Below, piece by piece: positions 43,933 through 56,000 of a stretch of DNA of 64,000 nt. The stretch covers positions 219,979,882 to 220,043,881 of the forward strand of contig JAYESD010000002.1 in assembly GCA_036927565.1 (NCBI GenBank). The letters are read 5' to 3'. How positions within the stretch are numbered: the stretch's first letter is position 1; every line of letters begins with the position of its first letter. The DNA is from Tuctoria greenei (taxonomy: Eukaryota; Streptophyta; Magnoliopsida; Poales; Poaceae). The translations under genes were made by a program, and so were the position numbers. The notes under the pieces were generated by a model. It saw only the letters and a list, made by a program, of their open reading frames with translations, made no database searches and had not been told where the DNA came from.

Positions 43933-46900
43933 GTTACACGTTTGAGGAAGGAGAACATTTGGATTGTGGATTCAGGTTGTTCACGCCACATGACCGGTAA
44001 CAAAGATTGGTTCTCCTCCCTCTCTTTTGTGTCACTTGTAGAGAATGTTACTTTTCCGATAATTCTTCAACTCCTATAATTGCTAAGGGTTCGGTTAGAG
44101 TAAATGATCACTACACTTTGAAGGATGTGGCACTTGTCAAAAATTTGAAATACAACTTGCTTTCTGTTTCACAATTGCTAGATGAAAATCTAGAAATCAT
44201 TTTCAATAAAAACTGCTGCAAAGTTGTAGGTTCAAATAGAGAGCTTATTTTTAACATGTCTCGGTTTGGAAGAGTTTTTAAAGCTGATTTTGATATGTCT
44301 TCCTCTAAGCATAGGTGTCTAGTTGCTAATGATTCAAAGGACTTATATTTTTGTCATCATAGACTTGGTCATGTAGGATTTGATCATCTAACGCGTGTTA
44401 GTGCTCTTGATCGCATACGTGAGCTGCCTAAGCTTAAAGGGGACAAAGAAATTGTGTGCTCTTCTTGTAGACATGCTAAGATGGTTGCAGGTTCACATAC
44501 TCCTCTAACAATGATCATGACAACTGAACCATGTCAACTTTTGCATCTTGACACCATAGGACCTTCACGTGTTCAATCCTTCAGAGGTAAATGGTATGTT
44601 CTTGTTATCGTTGATGATTATTTTAGATACTCTTGGGTTTACTTTATGGCGTCTAAGAATGAAGTTTTTAGTCACTTTAAAACTTTATTTCTTAGATTAT
44701 CAATTGATCACCCAGGATCATTAAAAGCAATTATAAGTGATAATGGAACTGAATTTAAAAATCAATCTTTTGATCACTTTTGTGCTGAAAATAGAATAGA
44801 TCATCAATTCTCTTCACCATATGTACCTCAACAAAACGGTGTTGTAGAAATAAAGAATAGAACCTTAGTTGAGATGGCTAGGACTATGCTTGATGAATAT
44901 CAAACTCCTAGGAAATTTTGGGCTGATGCATTAGCAACCGCTTGTTATGTCTCAAATCGTGTTTTCTTGCGTGCTAAGCTAGGTAAAACACCATATGAGC
45001 TCCGGTTTGGACATAGGCCTAGTGTTACACACTTTCGGGTCTTTGGTTGCAAATGCTTTGTTAAGAAACATGGTAATCTTGATAAGTTTGAACCTAGATC
45101 CATTGATGGCATGTTTCTTGGTTATCCATCTCATACTAGAGGCTACCGTGTGCTTTTACTTGACACTAACAAAATTGTGGAGACTTGTGAAGTGTCTTTT
45201 GATGAAGCTAGCCTAGGTACTAGCTCCGGTGTTGCAGGACCAGATCGGTATCCTCAGGGGGAGGGTATTTTCGAAGATGAAGAAGAGCCGGTGATACTGC
45301 CTGGTAGTTTTGAAGTTGACACGTGTCCAGCTCCGGACATTGAACAAGCTCCGGCTATCACCTATGCTGGTCCTGATCGTCCACAAGTCACAAGCTCATC
45401 AATCTACAATGAACCTAATGAAGAAGAAGCTTGTGAGACATTTGTTCCCCTACGTTTTTACAAAGATCATCCCCCACAACAGATGATTGGAAGCTTGCAC
45501 GAACGAGTCACATGGTACAGGTTTTGCGATCCAAACTCTCATGCTCATTCTGCTTTTGTTGCTTCTTTTGAACCCAAAGATATATCACACGCACTCACTA
45601 ATGAATCTTGGATTATTGCCATGCAAGAAGAGTTAGAAAATTTTGAAAGAAATAATGTTTGGAAACTTGTACCTCCACCTCAAGGTCACACTTTAATTGG
45701 AACTAAATGGGTATTTAAAAATAAACAAAGTGAGGATGGGGTTGTGGTTATGAATAAGGCTAGGTTGGTTGCTCAAGGCTTCTCTCAAGTTGAAGGTCTA
45801 GATTTTGATGGAACTTTTGCTCCTGTCGCTAGATTAGAAGCCATAAGAATTTTGTTAGCTTTTGAAGCATCTAAAGGTTTTAAGCTATATCAAATGGATG
45901 TTAAAAGTGCTTTTCTTAATGGCTACATAGATGAGGAGGTTTATGTCAAACAACCACCGGGTTTTGAAAATCCAGATTTTCCTAATCATGTTTACAAACT
46001 GTCCAAAGCCTTATACGGTCTCAAACAAGCCCCTAGAGCATGTTATGATAGGTTAAAAACATTCTTACTTGAAAAGGGGTTTACCATGGGCAAGGTTGAT
46101 ACAACTCTTTTTGTGCTTAAGCATGGCAATGACTCATTATTCGTTCAAGTGTATGTGGATGACATTATCTTTGGTTGTGCTTCTCATGATCTTGTGTCTA
46201 AGTTTTCAGCAATGATGAGTTCCGAATTTGAAATGAGTATGATGGGTGAACTCACTTACTTTTTGGAGCTGCAAATCAAGCAAACTAAGGAGGGTACCTT
46301 TGTGCATCAAATGAAGTATACCAAAGACCTCCTAAGGCGCTTCAACATGGACAAAAGAAAGCCTCTTTGTACACCAATGGGAACAACAACAACACTTGAA
46401 CTTGATGAAGATGGTGAATCTATGAATCAAAAAGAATATAGAAGCATGATCGGGTCACTTTTGTACCTCACGACATCAAGATCGGACATACAATTCAGCG
46501 TATGTCTTTGTGCACGGTTTCAAGCTTCCCCACGTGTTTCACATCGTCAAGCCGTCAAAAGGATTCTCAGGTACTTACATGGAACCCAAGAATTTGGCAT
46601 TTTTCTTCCTTCTTCCTCAACCGTTACTTTGAAAGCTTTTTTGGATGCTGATTTTGGGGGTTGTAGGATTGATAGGAAAAGTACTTCCGGTGCTTGTAAT
46701 TTTCTTGGTAATTCTCTTGTTGCGTGGTCCTCTAGAAAACAAAATTCAGTTGCACAATCCACAACCAAATCTGAGTATGTCACTGCTGCTAGTGCTTGCT
46801 CACAAATTCTTTGGATTGTTCAAACACTTAAGGACTATGGGGTTGATCTAGATAGTGTTCCACTGTTTTGTGATAACACTAGTGCCTTTTGCATTGCTAA

Positions 46901-47105
46901 AAACCCCGTGCAACATTCTAGAACTAAGCACATTGACATTAGGTATCACTTTCTCCGAGATAATGTTGAAAAAGGAAACATGGTGCTTCACCATGTAGAT
47001 ACCGAACAACAATTGGCTGACATTTTTACAAAATCTTTGGATTTCACTCGTTTTTGTTACATTCGTAGTGAAATAGGGGTTATGCATCCTCATGGCTTAA
47101 ATTGA
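43933..47105 (+). CDS. B2 Pol polyprotein: protease (frameshifted), integrase, RT, RNase H
   Basis: The protease motif IWIVDSGCSRHMTG (43960-44000) is in frame with Gag across the UAG. Near 44055 B2 lacks one G that B1 has, which shifts the frame; the open frame listed from 44007 takes over at NSSTPIIAKGS. From there to 47105 it is uninterrupted: zinc region HHRLGHVGF and CSSCRHAKM, integrase LLHLDTIGPS, ISDNGTEFKN and PQQNGVVEIKN (D, D, E), RT with VYVDDIIFG, RNase H with FLDADFGG, TKSEYVTA and DNTSAFCIAKNP. In RNase H the first motif reads LDADFGG rather than the SDADFGG of B1, leaving the Asp. Integrase, RT and RNase H look catalytically plausible, but no in-frame protease leads in. Confidence 0.9.
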
Positions 47106-48117
47106 GGGGGAATTTTTTGAAACTTGGGAAGTCTATGTGTGAATCTGAAATTAAAATAATATGAGCATAGTATTTCATACATATATGACTTTGTGATTCC
47201 TTTTACATGCTGAAAGTTCTTACTACATTACTCGTGTTATACATTTTGTAGTTTTTGCCATGTCTAGTAATTGGAATAATTACTTACACTAAAACTGGTC
47301 ATGGTCGAACTTTCTTGCTGTTTTGAACTTGTTACATGTTCACAAGTGCTTTTAATCATTTAGAGCTAATCAAGTAATCAACTCACATGTTGAGTTTTTA
47401 TGAACAAATATAAATTGAGAAAAGATCAAGAGAATATGCATGCATCGCACTTCTTCTTTTGAGATAGCTTATCATTGCACTTAGATATGAACTTGGAAGA
47501 AGTTGTGTATGACTAAAACCATGTCCTTAAGCTTCTAATTGTCAAATGACATAGGCTTGGCTTGGTTGGTTAGAATAAGGCAGATGCGCATATAATCTCT
47601 TGCAAATATCATATGATCTAAATTTATGCTTTGAAAAATAATAGAATGCAGCAACTAGTGTCATGCCTTCAGGTTTTGAAATAGTTAAGTTTGTGAGATC
47701 ATGACTTGATTAAATTGAAAATTACATTTGATCTCTAGCATGGCTTACACTACTTTATGTATTTCATTGATGTGATAATGTATGGTACTTGATAGTATGA
47801 CTTGGATGAGCTTTGTTTATATGTATATGTTATAATATGCTCATAACAACTAAAGGGGGAGAGACAAATTGTTTATATGCTCATGACTTGCTAAATACAT
47901 TGTCAAAGGGGGAGAGATAAGCATGAAGAGAAAGAGAATATGTTCATAAGGAGAGATAATAAAGGGGGAGAAATAATATGGGATAATTTTTTGGATTTTC
48001 TTCTCATTTTACTTTTGATTTACAAAGGGGGAGAAATTTGTTTTCAAAACTTTTATGTGAATAATCCAATGTTCGGATTTTAAATGGTGTTGCCAATGCA
48101 TTCATCAAGGGGGAGAT
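47106..48117 (+). other. B2 3' untranslated region with repeated polypurine motifs
   Basis: TTGAGGGGGAA follows the stop. AAAGGGGGAGAG-like motifs recur at about 47852, 47904, 47961 and 48025, then at the LTR edge. No ORF of note. The arrangement parallels B1 with differences in motif number. Confidence 0.8.
48107..48117 (+). promoter_or_regulatory. Polypurine tract of B2
   Basis: AAGGGGGAGAT abuts the 3' LTR start. Confidence 0.85.
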
Positions 48118-49988
48118 TGTAAGACCTATGTGTGCTGAATACATTGGCTTGTAGTGAATACACTTGCCTTGACGATAAAAGTTTTGAATATCACCAAAAC
48201 ACCTTTTTATCAAGGTCCGACTCTAGCTCTGAGCTACAGCAAGGTCCGACGGTAGGTCCGGCTTGGTTTGGGTAGCTCCGGTTACGTTCGATGCTAGGTA
48301 CGACTAGCTTTGGTCAGCTCCGGTGAAGTTTTGTCCTTAGCTCCGGCATGCTTTTGATAGCTCTACCGTGTTTTTCAAGCTCTGAGTTGATTTTTCTAGC
48401 TCCGACTTTTGGGTTTACTAGTTCCGACTAGTTCTGGTTAGCTCCGGCGCTAGGTCCTGCTAGTTTTGTAAGCTCCGGCGGGAGCTTGGTTGTACTAGTT
48501 TGGTAAGCTCCGACGCTAGGTTCTACTAGCTTTTGTAAGCTCCGGCTCAAGGTCCAGTTTCCTCTGGCAAGGTCCAGAACTTGACTGCAGTGCTTCTGCT
48601 TTTCATTTGCAATTTTTCGTACTTACTTTACATTGTTGGAAAGTTTACTTAGTATTCTTTTACTAAGTTTTTGGTGCGTTTTGGATGATATGGATGATAT
48701 TGTTTTGCTATGCTTTGCAACATGCTAATGTAAGGTTCTCACGTAGGGTGTTTTGTTCGGAACTAACTTGAGTCAAGTCGAGGACTTGGGCTCGTATGGA
48801 TTGGTTGTTTATTCATGTGCAGGTGTTGCTTGAGTTCAAGACATGGCTGGTGACGGGATCCATTGGACTAGTCTCAGGGAGGAGATGAGGTTCCAACAAC
48901 CAAATTCAGGAGGAATTGTGGTTGAGCTGATCAGGAGGTTGCACAGCATGATTGAATCAAGAACAATGCATATGAAGGTATCGTGGACGTCATTGGAAGA
49001 TGTTTGCACGTGTGCAAGGAGTGCATGGACGTGGCTACATGGTTCAGAGACATGATGAAGAGATGTGGTCGTAAAGAGTTGGTCAGAAAGGTCCAACCGA
49101 CTAGGTTATGGACTCAGGCTGCGGCTGAGTCGGGTTTGACTCAAATATGGATAGATTTGAGTTGGTTATGATAGGATTTCGTGTGGGTAACGAATTTCAG
49201 TTGTTTAGGAATGTGGGACACGTTCCTAAAATGTTTGGATGTCTTAAGATTGCTTCTATCTGCGTATAGAAGAATCCTAAGCTGTTATGGAAAGTTACGA
49301 TTCGTGAATAGAGTATGATTAGGTTCCTGATTTGAGTTGAGTTGGCTTTCGAGCTGGTTATATAAGAAAGGGAGCCCAGAGCTCATGGTATACAACTTTG
49401 GGGGCTGTTTCTCTTGTGTTATATTGAATAAAATCCGTAGTTTGAATTCACTTTTGTGCCTTGTTCGTCCGACTTGTTCCAGACAAGTTTTACTCGTCAA
49501 GTTTCAGGACAGCACTACCTTTCGTTGGTTGTTTTATCATAACTCGAGTTTTACAGATCCAATTGACGTGATTCTTTTTGGGTTGTCTTCAAAACTTGAC
49601 TGTATATCATATGTCAAAATTTCACGGTCATTGGATTTGTGTTATACGATCTACACGAGTTTCTTTGCAACGTTCCAGAACTGTTTTTTTTTTCTCGGCT
49701 AGGGCAGATGGACCATTGTTTGATCTTTCGATCATAACTTGAGTTTTTCTCGACGGATTTGAGTGATTCTTCTTGTGTTGTCTACGTGACTTGATTCTCT
49801 CTGATATCTATCACTTTTGTCACAGTAAAAAACGTTTAGATTAGTCTCACACACGATTTCTTTAACAGATCATTTTTCTACCGAAAGGGTTTGGGGTTTA
49901 ATTGTTTCCGCTGCGTAAGATTTTTAAATCTACCATTCACCGCCCCGCCCCCCCTCTGGTAGATTTTCACGTGCTCTTCGATCCTACA
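48118..49988 (+). repeat. 3' LTR of B2
   Basis: TGTAAGACC...GATCCTACA, 1871 bases. It keeps the 70-codon LTR ORF (48843-49055) and the TATA box (about 49359-49366). Near 49940 it has an expanded C-rich run compared with the 5' copy. Confidence 0.95.
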
Positions 49989-49993
49989 AGAAC
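49989..49993 (+). repeat. Target-site duplication, right copy, element B2
   Basis: AGAAC matches 39735-39739. Confidence 0.95.
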
Positions 49994-50520
49994 CATTCCA
50001 TGCTCAGGAATCCAGACCCCCCGGGGAGGGTCCGGTGGTTCCTGAAGGTGAGTCTGGGCCCCAGTCCGCACACTTGGATCTACAGGGAGTTATTCCAGAA
50101 AATCTGGACCCCTCCGGGAGGGTCCGGGTCGCTCCAGTAGAAGCTCCGGGTTCCTCTAGCAAGGACCCGGAGGTCCCCGAAGAAGGTCCGAACCCCTTCG
50201 GGAGTGTCCGGATCGATGTGGAGGAAGCTCCGGACACCTCCGGGAGGGTCCGGACAGTCCAGTGCCCAATGTACTTCATCAGCGAAGTACTACATGATGC
50301 CAAGACTCGATACCTAGAGGTACACAAGCTGCTGTACGCAGCTCTCATTGCCTCCAAGAAGCTTCGCCATTACTTCCAAGCTCACAAGATCCCAATGGTG
50401 ACCTCTTATCCACTGCGTGCGATCTTGCATAATCCCAACTCTACTGGGAACAATGCAAAGTGGGCAGCGGAATGGCCGAATTCCATCTTGAATTCGCCCC
50501 AAGACAAGCGATCAAGAGTC
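49994..50520 (+). pseudogene. Element E RNase H, with a motif-rich insert
   Basis: After the B2 insertion the frame first encodes about 85 residues rich in Pro, Gly, Glu and Ser (50010-50262), whose DNA is an array of GGGTCCGG and AGCTCCGG motifs. Then RNase H continues with PMYFISEVLHDAKTRYLEVHKLLYA and LRHYFQAHKI. The frame shifts near 50465 before AEFHLEFAPRQAIKSQALADF. The insert lies between the first strand of RNase H (before B2) and the second, so it would sit in a surface loop. Confidence 0.75.
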
Positions 50521-51089
50521 AAGCATTGGCAGATTTCATGGCGGAATGGACCCCCTCTCCATCAAACCCTGGGGGCCCTAGTGAGCAGAAGCCGGAACTC
50601 AAGGCTCTGGTCTTCACCGAGCCTCACTGGACCCTCTACTTCGATGGCACCATGCAAAAGCAGGGGGCCGGAGCTGGAGTCCTTCACCTCGCTCCAACCG
50701 GGGAGAAGGTAAAATACATGGTCCACCTTGACTTCAAGGCGACCAACAACATGGCGGAGTATGAAGAACTCATTTACGGACTAAAGGTGGTACTATCATA
50801 TGGTGTCAAGCAGATGTTGGTCAAGGGAGATTCGCAACTCATCATTAAACAGTTGAAGGGTGAATGCTCCTGTAACAATCCTCAACTAGCTGCTTATCTC
50901 CTCGAAGTCAAGAGGCTTCAGAAGGACTTCGAAGTCCTGGATCTCCACCATGTCCAGCGTGTCCATAACGCTGAAGCTGACGAACTCTCGACGAAAGCGT
51001 CAATAGAAGCTCCGGCTCCTGACGAAACCTTCGTCTGGAGGTTGTCAAAACCCACAACTCAGCCTGCCGAACTGAGTGAAGGGGGCTAG
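50521..51089 (+). pseudogene. Element E additional RNase H domain
   Basis: A second RNase H fold follows: LYFDGTMQKQGAGAGV (first Asp), NNMAEYEELIYGL (Glu), VKGDSQLIIKQL (Asp) and NAEADELS (last Asp). The four acidic positions are present. This extra, archaeal/plant-like RNase H is a mark of the Tat group. The local frame is open from 50460 to the TAG at 51087-51089, yet no upstream start or intact polyprotein leads into it. Confidence 0.82.
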
Positions 51090-52452
51090 ACTAGCATCCC
51101 AAAGCTGGCAGTCCCGATGGCCCTGTTACCATGGCAGCCATCAAGGGTTGTAGGTGCTGCTGAAAGCTCCGAGCAACCCAGCACGCAAGACTCAAATGCT
51201 CAAGCAAGCTCCGATGCATGGATCTGGGAGATTCGAAGCTAATTGAAAGACAATATCCTTCCTGACGATGATGTATCCGCTGACCGGATAGTCAGATTGG
51301 CTAAAAGATACACGCTAGTAGAAGGGGATCTCTACCAGCGCGGTGCCAACAACGTCGTAATGCGGTGCATCACAAGGGAAGAAGGCTGCGAGCTCCTCAC
51401 AGAAATCCATGGAGGCGAGTGTGGGAACCACGCGTCTCCCTGCACGCTGGTCGGTAAAGCCTTTTGGCATGGCTTCTACTGGCCTACAGCACTCCAGGAT
51501 GCAACTGAGCTGGTGAAGAAAAGCGAACCATGCTAGTTCCATGCAAAGCAAATTCACACACCCGCTCAGCCTCTACAAATGATACCTCCTACATGGCCTT
51601 TCGCTGTGTGGGGGATGGACATCTTGGGACCTTTCCCAAGAGCCGTCGGAGGTTACAAGTTCCTGTATGTTGCCATTGAAAAGTTCACTAAATGGACGGA
51701 AGCAACTTTAGTTATGACAATAATCAAGCAACCAGCTATCAACTTCTTGCAGTCCATCGTATGTAGATTTGCAGTCCCAAACAAAGTCATAACAGATAAT
51801 GGGACCCAATTCACAAGCTCTGCTTTCCAAGGATACTGCGAAGACCTTGGCATTCAAGTCATCTACGCCTCTGTATCTCACCCAGCAAGCAATGGCCAAG
51901 ACAAGAGAGCAAATGCAGAAATCCTGAAAGGACTCAAGACGCACACATATGAGCGCCTAAAAAAACTTGGAGCCAACTGGATCGAAGAGATTCCTCCCAC
52001 TCTATGGGCCAACAGGACAACTCCAAACCGGTCAACTGGAGAGACACCCTTCTTCCAGGTGTACGGAGCTGAAGCAGTCCTTCCTCCGGAAATCGCCTTG
52101 GGGTCGCTCCGGGTCCGGACCTCCGACGAAGCCATGCAAGAGCAGCTCCGGCGTGAAGACCTTGACCTCCTTGAAGAGGGAAGGTGCCGAGCAGCTGTTC
52201 GGAATGCCCGATACCGCCAAGCTCTTCGGCGCTATCACCAAAGGCATGTTCACAGCCGACAGCTCGAGGAAGGTGATATGGTGCTACGGAGAATACAATC
52301 CAGAGAAGGGTTAAACAAACTCTCCCCAGTTGGGAGGGACCCTTCCGAGTGATCAAAGTATCCCATCTCGGATGCATTCGCTTGGCAACTGATGATGGGA
52401 CACCTCTCCCAAATTCTTGGAACATTGAGCACCTCCGTAAGTTCTACGCTTA
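51090..52452 (+). pseudogene. Element E integrase
   Basis: A linker with AGCTCCGA motifs (51160-51215) precedes the zinc region EIHGGECGNH...KSEPC (51400-51536), interrupted by a TAG at 51534-51536. The core continues in frame with VWGMDILGPFPRA (first Asp), ITDNGTQFTS (second Asp) and ASNGQDKRANAEILKGL (Glu). The C-terminal part includes GAEAVLPPEI. A frameshift near 52325 puts the last segment (NIEHLRKFYA) in another frame, ending at a TAA at 52450-52452. Confidence 0.85.
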
Positions 52453-53075
52453 ATATCACGGAGGTAAGTATGTAATTACATGTGATGTATGTTATAGAGT
52501 CATTGTACAGAGTCGAGTAGCTCCTCCGGGAGGGCAGCGGGACCTACCCTGTTAGGTCCGCAACGTCCATGCAACACTTGTCACAGTCTTAGAACTAAAA
52601 GTGTAGCTAGCTACCTTGGGTCAAATGAGAAACGAAACACACTTAGCCTGGTTCCGTACCCTAAGAGTTTACTTGTTTTCCCTGTACCCTGGAACTATAA
52701 TGAAAAACATCATTATGTGAAAATAGTCTCCACGTGCATTTACTTTGTACAGGCTAAATATTTTTTTATTCTCTTTCTTGTCTATAAAAAAGTTGTGCAG
52801 TTCTTAAGAAACTTTAGCTCGACCAGTTCATGTACAATTCGAGTTGCATTGTCTATTCTTTCGGGTCCAAACATTGTTGATGGCCTACTCGTCTGAATGC
52901 CGCCAAGCCAATCTAGGGCTGGAGTGTGCTATCGACTTAGCCTGGTCATGCACCCTAAGTACGCCACTCTACCTACACGCCGACAGGCCGAAGTAAGGCG
53001 AGTCCAGAAACGATTGGACATGAAGGAAACAAGACGGCACTCTTGATTGTATTTAGAATTGTGTTCGACCTAAAA
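52453..53075 (+). other. 3' spacer of element E
   Basis: Non-coding sequence follows the integrase stop, as is usual in Tat elements before the polypurine tract. No polypurine tract and no copy of the E LTR was found; LTR G begins at 53076. Short TCCGG motifs occur at about 52525. Confidence 0.55.
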
Positions 53076-56000
53076 TGTGGGGACCGAAGTCCACACATCC
53101 GAGGATCTCATTGGGTAGTACCGTGCGATGCGGCACCTAACAGCACACACAAAAAGGATACCAAAACATATAAACTTTTCATTTTATAATAAGAAGAGTT
53201 TACAAAAGAGTGTACCACAGAAGTACACACGCAGCAGAAAATACATACTCATAATCTCACCTAACTAAGCAGGAGAGAAGACGTCCATGCCCTAGGACGA
53301 TTCTCACTAGCAACAAGAAGAACATTCAGCAGCGGCGTGGTTCACATGAGATTTATCTCGACATCTCGAGTCTCATGTACAACCTGAATAGCAGAAATAA
53401 AACTAATACATGCAAAAATCGTTAAAGTGCAAACGTGAGCATAAGGCTCAGCAAGACTTAACCGTCTCACTAGACATATGCAGGGGTAAGTACTAAGCAT
53501 AGGTAAGGAATAGCATAAAGGACTCGCCTACAAGTGGATCCTTATATTCATATTTTAAGTAGCAAATGACATTCTTCAGGCACGGCACATCATAGACTCC
53601 ACAATCAAACAAGAAACGCTTTGCCGATGATATGACATGCCCAAAGCACATAATGCTATTACAACTAAAGTATGGGGAAACTGTAAACTTTTAATTTTAC
53701 TATCTCTAAGCCAAACAAGGTTGCAATACAATAATTAAGCAGATCGGTAATATTTATCATCATTCCATTACTCTTATTTACTACGTCACAACTCAGTGAA
53801 CAAGTGGTACTCTATTACCGCGAGGGACAGTGATTGCAATCAGGACACAACCGGAATACACGACACATACGCCTGCTCGGAAGTACCTTTCACTGTACTC
53901 CTCTCCCACGTCGTATGTGGCCACCTTTCACCCGTCATCCCGATGTCGAACCAGTTCTACCGTCCGAAAAGTAAGGTCCCTAACTGAGCACGTCAAAGTT
54001 GCACCTTAGAGGTTCCCACCTTACGATCATCTTCCCCCGAAGGACGGCGGTATAGGTTTCGACACGAGGGTGCCCAAGCTACATCAGTTTAATGGACCCC
54101 ATTAATCCATTATGTAACCGGTACTGTTTAAACTTGCTCAACAGGGCTGCACACGAGACGGTCCTTAACTGACACAGACGGGGCTACAACCAACCTCCAC
54201 ATTTGCCTTAACCTTACCGGCCCAGGCCCAAATGTGGTCGCAAGCACTGTCCCCCTCATCCGGGATCAGACAACCTTGCGCGTCCCATCCTACAGAAACA
54301 TCCCCGTCCACATCTCCAATTATTAAGAGTGAACATTTTGGTAACATCTCGCGAGTAGATTTCCCCTACCTGACTTCTCTCGCAAGTAGAATAAACTACT
54401 TGACTTGCGTTCATTAAAATGTGACCCTCTCACGAGTAGATTCCAACTACTCGACTTCTACCGGATTTCCTATACATTAGCAAAGCAGTTCTACACGTCA
54501 AGCTGTAAACCTTCCCTTCCCATAGGATTTTATGGATATGCAAGTGGGGTATCAAACACCTTATACGTAATGCACAATATCAACTAAAGACGTAAGTGAG
54601 AAATACTGCAAAACTCTGTAAAGCTTTTAAATGCAAACCGAGGCTTGCCTTGTTTGCGACTCTATAGCAATGTTAGTTGTCATGGCTAGGTCTTCCTCCG
54701 GAGAATCTGCCATGGAATTATGAAGTTGGAACTCCTCAACATTCTCCTCCAAGATAAGCTTCTCGTTGATCACCTATCATCACGTTCCTATCGATATGAT
54801 ATGCATATAAGTAATTAAGGTAATCTAATAACGGACTCGACGAGTTGTAAAAACCTTAAGAAGAAGAAGCTTGACTAGAAAGATTAGACATGTCTTGGAT
54901 GGGTGGAGAAACTATGGATAAGTCAAGTGGTCATAGTATTGTCGAGTTGTGAATTGACAGGTGCAATGAAAGCATGCGTTTGCCATTATTCACTTAACAC
55001 TTGGAGCTATGCCACTCGAGAAAACTGAGACTGACTGGTGTGGCAGTGTTGGACTGAATAGTGTAAGAATGACTAAGGAATCAAAGGAGGACATCGAAAG
55101 CTTGAGTATGAGTGGAGTGTACAAGAGGAAGGTCACGATTTAGCAGTCGACCAATGAACTTTACTTAACTCATAAAGGAGTAAACCTAGTTAAGTGAGCA
55201 GTGCTGTCGTAGGGTCCTGACTTAGGATGAATCAAAGTGAAACCCTAGCGACACTTGGGAGTGAAGTGAGATCAACATGGTTTGTACTTAAGAAGTCATT
55301 ACAAGCACTGTTAACCTAGCATGAGTACCAAGACAACGTTCAAATGACTTTTAGGTAAAGTAGTTTCTACGGCCAGGTTCTCGAGCATCGTTCAAGTGCA
55401 TACACGACGACACTAATGTAGTGTCTCCCGCAAGCCTGTCCAGGTGAGCTCGGTAATCTCTCGGGACATAAACATGATGCGAGACCTTGCCGTGAAGGCA
55501 TGCTTTGTCATCTCGAGAAGATCGTCTTAGCGACGTCCACATCAACCCAGACTCGTCAATGGGGTGAGCAGAATCCCGAACACCACCTTGTGAGTCTTAA
55601 GGCTAGTGATGTCGACTCGGTTGATGATAAGCGACTCAACGAACCTGCCGTCGATGAAGTGGTACACCAAGTTAACCAATCCTGTGATCTGTTAGGGAAC
55701 ATCCTCGACACAACCAAGGAACTCTTATCCAAGGTTCCCCTTGGTCTAGTTCTCCTTGTTGGTCGCAACGTTTTTGCATACCTTTACCCCAGGTCATCGG
55801 TGATCACCGACCCACCTGGTTTGACCTAGAAGGCATTTCATCGAGCATCTAGATTACACCTAGGACTCGATCACTCTCACATCGACTAAAACCTAATTTG
55901 GCTTGACAACTATTGTCCGACAAGTCGTGCTTGTGTTCTAGCACCACACACATCACAAGCATCCTTTATCTCGATGCCAGGGAACGATGACGGCTCGGAG

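Larger units (their letters stand above)
39740..49988 (+). mobile_element. Ty1/copia retrotransposon B2, Sirevirus type
   Basis: It has complete LTRs (1859 and 1871 bases), the AGAAC target duplication, primer-binding site, gag, a nearly open pol and a polypurine-rich 3' region; total 10,249 bases. It is the best preserved element here: one open frame of 1032 codons spans pre-integrase to RNase H. Remaining defects are in gag and at the protease. It is the same family as B1, and inserted in the RNase H coding part of E. Confidence 0.95.
35308..53075 (+). mobile_element. Ty3/gypsy Tat-type element E, split by B2
   Basis: The order is LTR, primer-binding site, gag, protease, RT, RNase H, a second RNase H, integrase. 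The extra RNase H before integrase and the absence of a chromodomain place it in the Tat group. About 7.5 kb belong to E. The right end is set where LTR G begins; no 3' LTR was recognised, so the true end is lost. It carries several frameshifts and stops. Confidence 0.85.

Noticed and set aside
35308..53075. Endogenous pararetrovirus in place of element E
   Set aside because: LTR, integrase with DDE residues and the Tat-type additional RNase H identify an LTR retrotransposon; no movement or coat protein is seen.
55500..55829. Possible small gene (109 codons)
   Set aside because: No recognised motif, no supporting neighbours, within a repeat-derived LTR; cannot be supported as a gene.
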